DNA of 64,000 nt. Origin: Selenomonas sp. GTDB taxonomy: Bacteria > Bacillota > Negativicutes > Selenomonadales > Selenomonadaceae. The notes under the pieces are model-generated. The model had not been told where the DNA came from. It worked only from the letters and a program-made list of their open reading frames with translations, and did no database searches. The translations under genes were made by a program, and so were the position numbers. Shown here piece after piece: positions 60,097 to 64,000 of this stretch; position 1 is the stretch's first letter, and every line of letters begins with the position of its first letter. The stretch covers positions 1 through 64,000 of the forward strand of contig JAGPMW010000010.1 of assembly GCA_018052705.1 (NCBI GenBank), read 5' to 3'.

Positions 60097-61119
60097 ATGG
60101 CACAAAATGATAAATGGCAAAACAGGAAACAACTGGTATTAGACGCTATGGATAATAAGCCGGTATCACGGGTACCATCCGGATTCTGGTTTCATTTTTT
60201 GGACGATGAGATCCACGCTGATGCGTTTCAGCAGCCATCGCTGACAGAGCAGGTATTGGCTGGAGAAAAGCATTATATAGAAAAATTTCAGCCTGATTTT
60301 GTGAAGATCATGACAGATGGATTTTTCCCTTATCGCAATCCGGCACTCGAGAGCGCGGTATCTGTTCAGGATTTGGCCGATATACGTCCCCTGCCTGCAG
60401 ATGATCCATGGTTCACCCAGCAGATTGCTTATGCAAAGCAGATCACCAGCCAGTATGGAGATGAAGCGGCAACCTTCTACAATATATTTTGTGCAGGTAC
60501 GACGCTGAAGTTCATGCAGCCGGGGCCCTTGGAAAATGGAGAAACCTTCCTGGTCAGACTGGTACAGGAAGATAAGCAGGCGTTGAAGAAGGCCTTTGAG
60601 GTTATTTCGAGCGATCTGGCACGGCTGGCAAGACGGATTATTACCGAAGGCGGTGTCACGGGTATTTATTTCAGTTTGCAGAATCTGATTGGTGTAGGGG
60701 TCGATCGTAAGGTATATGATGAAGTTTTTGCACCAGGCGAAAAACAGATACTTGCGGCAGCCAACAGTGTGAGTGATTATAATATTCTCCATATCTGCGG
60801 CTATGCAGGACATCACAATGATTTGAGCTGGTATACAGATTACGATGTAAAAACGATTAACTGGGCGGCAGTAGTCGAGAATGTATCCCTTGAAGAAGGA
60901 AAGGATCTGTTTGCCGGCCGGTCAGTACTGGGAGGCTTTGGCAATCTGGACAGTGCTGTGCTGTATCGTGGCAGCAAGCAGGAGATCCAGGCCGAAACCC
61001 GCCGTCTGCTCAAGAAGGCGGGCCGTACAGGCATTCTGCTTGGGGCAGACTGCACGGTTCCGCGGGATATCGATCGGCAGCATCTGGAATGGGTGCGTGA
61101 AGCGGCAGCTGAAGATTGA
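60097..61119 (+). CDS. Uroporphyrinogen decarboxylase (URO-D) family protein
   Basis: A 340-residue TIM-barrel protein of the URO-D superfamily (RVPSGFWFHF start, VKIMTDGFFPY, HICGYAGHHNDL, GGFGNLDSAVL and the GILLGADCTVP end). No heme genes are near. In anaerobes many members are methyltransferases (MtaA/CmuA-like) acting on corrinoid-bound methyl groups. It leads an operon with an amino-acid ABC transporter, so it may demethylate or otherwise process the imported compound, for example a methylated thiol. That is inference. The ATG at 60097 follows GGGAGGA. Confidence 0.82.
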   Translation: MAQNDKWQNRKQLVLDAMDNKPVSRVPSGFWFHFLDDEIHADAFQQPSLTEQVLAGEKHYIEKFQPDFVKIMTDGFFPYRNPALESAVSVQDLADIRPLPADDPWFTQQIAYAKQITSQYGDEAATFYNIFCAGTTLKFMQPGPLENGETFLVRLVQEDKQALKKAFEVISSDLARLARRIITEGGVTGIYFSLQNLIGVGVDRKVYDEVFAPGEKQILAAANSVSDYNILHICGYAGHHNDLSWYTDYDVKTINWAAVVENVSLEEGKDLFAGRSVLGGFGNLDSAVLYRGSKQEIQAETRRLLKKAGRTGILLGADCTVPRDIDRQHLEWVREAAAED

Positions 61120-61163
61120 AATACAGAGCAGCATATTGGGAATAGAGCAGGGGAGGAACTATC

Positions 61164-62030
61164 ATGAATCTGAAGAAGACAGGAAAAGCAATCGTGACGG
61201 CATTATTGATCGGTGCATTAGCCGTTTCCGTTACGGGCTGCGGCAAGGATAAATCAAAGGGTGCTTCGAGTGATGCGGGTAATGGCAAGAAAGTCGTTAC
61301 CGTTGCCCATACGAACTATTACGTGCCATACGACTACGTAAATGAGCAGGGAGAATCCGATGGTTTTGAAGTGGCGGTTATGAAGGAAGTAGCGAAAAAA
61401 CTGCCACAGTATGAGTTCAAATATGTGCCGACGTCAGATGATGATCTGTTAATCGGCGTAGAGTCTGGGAAATACACCGTGGGTACAAAGGGCATCTGGA
61501 TTACCGATGCCAGAAAAAAGAAGTATGTGTTCCCGAAAAATAATATTGGTGCCAGCGTAATCGGACTCGTTGTCCGCAAAGAAAATGCGGATCAGATCAA
61601 GGATCTGGATTCATTTGCACAATTCAGCGGCAAACTGGTGCCGATTGCACCACAAGATGCCCGTTATAATGTTATTGATGGTTACAACAAGGAGCATCCG
61701 GACAAGCCAATCAAGCTTACGTCAGCCGAGTCATTTCAGATTGCCGACGCCTATTCATGGGTCATGGAGGGACGGTATGATGCTTATCTGGAAGTTGAGC
61801 TGAGCTATAAGAATAACATTGCCAAAGAAGATGCCCCATATCATCAGTTTGCAGATAAGCTTACCTATATCCGCTATAAGGGAATCCCAACCTATCCGAT
61901 CTTCAACAAGGATCAGCAGCAGCTCGCTGATGAGTATGATAAGGCCATCGAAGAATTGCGGGCAGAAGGAAAAATTGATGAATTGGAACAGAAATACTTT
62001 GGCGAGAGTCTGTCAAACTACCTGAAGTAA
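61164..62030 (+). CDS. Polar amino-acid ABC transporter substrate-binding lipoprotein (cystine-type candidate)
   Basis: A 288-residue SBP_bac_3 protein. The lipoprotein signal ends in LAVSVTGC. The fold markers VPYDYVNEQGESDGFEVAVM, IGVESGKYTVGTKGIWIT and KYVFPKN follow the polar amino-acid family. The overall look is close to cystine-binding proteins, and the sulfur context supports that, but specificity cannot be read directly. A GGGGAGGAAC site precedes the ATG. Confidence 0.88.
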   Translation: MNLKKTGKAIVTALLIGALAVSVTGCGKDKSKGASSDAGNGKKVVTVAHTNYYVPYDYVNEQGESDGFEVAVMKEVAKKLPQYEFKYVPTSDDDLLIGVESGKYTVGTKGIWITDARKKKYVFPKNNIGASVIGLVVRKENADQIKDLDSFAQFSGKLVPIAPQDARYNVIDGYNKEHPDKPIKLTSAESFQIADAYSWVMEGRYDAYLEVELSYKNNIAKEDAPYHQFADKLTYIRYKGIPTYPIFNKDQQQLADEYDKAIEELRAEGKIDELEQKYFGESLSNYLK

Positions 62031-62059
62031 TCTAAGAAAGTCATGAGGAGGTGCAGACT

Positions 62060-62848
62060 ATGGAAACGAGGGCTTTTGACGCAGCAATGATTGCAAAGTC
62101 CATTCCGGATCTGCTGGCATATTTGGATATTACCTTACTGGTAGGCATCAGCAGTATCGTACTAGGGTCTGCGCTGGGGATGCTGCTGGCCTGGGCCAAA
62201 TTGGGACAGAACCGCCTGCTTCGCTGGGCTGCACACGGCTATACCTATGTTATGCGATGCACGCCATCCATTGTCTTGTTATTTATCGTGTTTTATGGAC
62301 TGCCGGAACTGGCCGATGAACTGCTGGATTATAATCTGAACGACATGAACCGGGCTGTTTTTGCGATTATTGCCTTTGGCTTACTGTTTGGTGCATATAT
62401 TTCGGAAGTATTTCGCGCGGCTTATTGCGGCGTTCCGGCCGGACAATATGAAGCGGCGGTGAGCATCGGGATTTCTCCGGTGCAGGCCTTCTTCCGCGTG
62501 ATGCTGCCACAGGCAGCCTTGATTGCCTTGCCAAATTTCGGAAATTCAGTCATCAATCTGCTGAAGGAAGGGGCCCTGGCTTATACAATCGGTCTGATCG
62601 ATTTGATCGGTCGGGGTAATCTGTTGATTGCGCAGAATTTCGGTGCTTATGGAATTGAGATCTATCTGGCCTGTATGCTGATCTATTGGGTGATGACAAT
62701 ACTGATCGAGCAGTCTTTCGGCTGGTTTGAGCGCCGACTCAGCAAGGGGCGGCGGCCTATGCAGCAAAAACAATCGCAACGAGCTGGCAGATCAAAACTG
62801 CCTGCCTGGCTGAAGAGAGGAGACGATGCAAATGGAGCTCAATATTGA
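62060..62848 (+). CDS. Amino-acid ABC transporter permease 1
   Basis: A 262-residue HisM/GlnP-type permease with about five helices, the MRCTPSIVLLFIVFYGLP motif and the coupling loop VPAGQYEAAVSIGISPVQAF. The C-terminal 30 residues are basic. Start at ATG 62060 behind GAGGAGGTG. It overlaps the next permease gene by 17 bp. Confidence 0.92.
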   Translation: METRAFDAAMIAKSIPDLLAYLDITLLVGISSIVLGSALGMLLAWAKLGQNRLLRWAAHGYTYVMRCTPSIVLLFIVFYGLPELADELLDYNLNDMNRAVFAIIAFGLLFGAYISEVFRAAYCGVPAGQYEAAVSIGISPVQAFFRVMLPQAALIALPNFGNSVINLLKEGALAYTIGLIDLIGRGNLLIAQNFGAYGIEIYLACMLIYWVMTILIEQSFGWFERRLSKGRRPMQQKQSQRAGRSKLPAWLKRGDDANGAQY

Positions 62849-63542
62849 TTTCATGCAGGAAACCTTTCCCAAGGTCTGGCAGGGAGCGGGTGTTACCTTG
62901 GAATTGACAGTGCTGGCACTTTTGCTGGCCGCACCGATCGCATTCTATATGGCTGTTCTGCGTATTCGGGGCCATCGCTTTGGATCGGCCGCTACGCAGC
63001 TTTATGTTTCTTTTGTCCGTGGAACGCCGATTATCTTGCAGATTCTGCTGATTTATAGTCTGCTGCCTAGTGTCCTCAATGTTATAATCAGAGCTTTGGG
63101 CCTGCAGATCAACATCTTTGATGCAATAGATCCTTTCTGGTATGCAGTCGTCGTGTTTACACTGAATACAGTTGCCCTGCTTACAGAAGTATTCCGGTCT
63201 GCCCTTATCAGTATTCCTGATGGGCAGCATGAAGCTGGATTATCTGTTGGCTTATCGGAATTCCAGACCTATATCCGCATCATCATTCCGCAGGCCATCG
63301 TAGTGGCATTGCCGAGTATCTGTAATATTACAGTAAATCTGATCAAGGGAACATCACTAGCGTTCCTGATGACGGTCAAAGATGTGATGGCTATCGGCAA
63401 AGTGGCGGCTTCTTATGGGTATAATTATCTGGAAGCTTATCTGGATGTATTTCTGGTATATCTGGTACTGTGCACGATAATTCAGCTGGCATATCATGCC
63501 GCAGAATCACGGCTCGGGGCATTCCGCAGCCGTCGGGCGTAA
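62832..63542 (+). CDS. Amino-acid ABC transporter permease 2
   Basis: A 236-residue partner permease with FVRGTPIILQILLIYSLLP and the coupling loop IPDGQHEAGLSVGLSEFQTY. Start at ATG 62832, 9 nt after AGGAG. The ATG at 62826 is too close to the site. With permease 1 it forms a heterodimeric channel. Confidence 0.92.
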   Translation: MELNIDFMQETFPKVWQGAGVTLELTVLALLLAAPIAFYMAVLRIRGHRFGSAATQLYVSFVRGTPIILQILLIYSLLPSVLNVIIRALGLQINIFDAIDPFWYAVVVFTLNTVALLTEVFRSALISIPDGQHEAGLSVGLSEFQTYIRIIIPQAIVVALPSICNITVNLIKGTSLAFLMTVKDVMAIGKVAASYGYNYLEAYLDVFLVYLVLCTIIQLAYHAAESRLGAFRSRRA

Positions 63543-63557
63543 GGAGGGAATCGTATT

Positions 63558-64000
63558 ATGCTGATGCGAATAAATAATGTAAAGAAAAGTTTTAATCATG
63601 TTCCCGTATTAAAAGATGTTAATATGGAAATCCATCAGGGCGACGTGGTGGTCATCCTTGGTCCCAGTGGTTCGGGCAAGACAACCTTCTTACGATGCCT
63701 GAACTTCCTGGAACAGGCTGATGGTGGCGAGATGCAGTTTCATGATACGCATCTTTCGCTCAATAAAGCTTCGCGGCATGAGATTGCAGAGATTCGTCGC
63801 AAGACGGCTTTTGTATTTCAGAACTATAACCTGTTTGCGAATAAGACAGCTTTAGAAAATGTTACGTTGGGGCTTACAGCCGGTCGTGGCGTGGGGAAAA
63901 AGCAGGCCCGGGAGATTGGTATGGCTGCGCTGGCTAAGGTCGGGATGTCTGACCGGGCGTATTATTATCCGTCGCAGCTTTCCGGTGGTCAGCAGCAGCG
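63558..64000 (+). CDS. Amino-acid ABC transporter ATP-binding protein (3' end beyond window)
   Basis: The first 147 codons of a GlnQ/TcyN-type ATPase. Walker A is GPSGSGKTT, the Q-loop VFQNYNLFANKTALENV and the signature LSGGQQQR just before the edge. Walker B lies outside. AAGGAGGG is 9 nt ahead of the ATG. It powers the two permeases before it. Confidence 0.93.
   Translation, partial: MLMRINNVKKSFNHVPVLKDVNMEIHQGDVVVILGPSGSGKTTFLRCLNFLEQADGGEMQFHDTHLSLNKASRHEIAEIRRKTAFVFQNYNLFANKTALENVTLGLTAGRGVGKKQAREIGMAALAKVGMSDRAYYYPSQLSGGQQQ

Noticed and set aside
1-64000. CRISPR arrays, rRNA operons, prophage or plasmid replication genes
   Set aside because: No regularly spaced repeats, rRNA signatures, integrase, capsid, or Rep-like sequences were found on reading both strands.

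Overview
The window looks like chromosome of an anaerobic diderm Firmicute of the class Negativicutes, most likely a Selenomonas/Mitsuokella-like member of the Selenomonadales. The hints are a giant fused 2-hydroxyacyl-CoA dehydratase activator protein, RNase Y with YmdB and SpoVS, a short anaerobic ThiC, Gram-positive type -35/-10 promoters with 17-nt spacers, strong Shine-Dalgarno sites, and sulfate assimilation through an AprAB-like APS reductase. The genus is inferred, not proven. No rRNA, CRISPR array, prophage or plasmid origin is seen. The only mobile trace is the tail of an IS30-like transposase at the left edge.

Layout. 0-4.6 kb: IS30 remnant, then the activator/dehydratase fusion. 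4.6-8.7 kb: N-acetylglucosamine operon nagB-nagE-IIA-nagA. 8.7-15.5 kb: purine operon purCEFMN-purH(cyclohydrolase domain only)-purD. 15.5-20.5 kb: CstA-type transporter, ferritin behind a Fur-type box, a chemoreceptor. 20.5-23.3 kb: tRNA-Pro(CGG), TPP riboswitch and thiC, a UspA protein, a CBS-pair protein. 23.3-27.2 kb: AI-2E-type permease, M48 peptidase, a P-loop kinase-like protein, a small zinc-ribbon membrane protein. 27.2-34.4 kb: rny, an unknown gene, ymdB, spoVS, a PHP phosphoesterase, a P-loop/Asp23 protein, ftsH. 34.4-42.4 kb: a vitamin B6 neighbourhood (ECF S component, MocR/PdxR-like regulator, pdxST) interrupted by a large hybrid sensor kinase and an FAH-family hydrolase. 42.8-54.5 kb: two sulfur operons, first sulfate import, activation and APS reduction (sbp-cysTWA-aprAB-cysDN), then sulfite reduction and protein-thiocarboxylate sulfur transfer (ThiS-like carrier, E1-like enzyme, JAMM protease, siroheme reductase, TusA-like). 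54.5-64 kb: a C26 amidohydrolase with an amino-acid permease, a sulfonate/nitrate-type ABC transporter without a binding protein, and a URO-D family protein with a polar amino-acid (possibly cystine-type) ABC transporter whose ATPase runs off the right edge.

How the genes work together. The two sulfur operons together encode the route sulfate -> APS -> sulfite -> sulfide -> carrier-bound thiocarboxylate. They share a 62-nt leader element (55 of 62 positions identical, no gaps) that starts just after a good promoter in each case and runs into a terminator whose stem differs between the copies by compensating changes. This is the best candidate here for an undescribed system: a sulfur-responsive attenuator or riboswitch that I do not recognise as a known class. 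A second regulatory link is an identical 11-bp motif about 107 bp upstream of both pdxS and the ECF S component gene, next to the MocR-type regulator, which suggests a PdxR-like vitamin B6 regulon.
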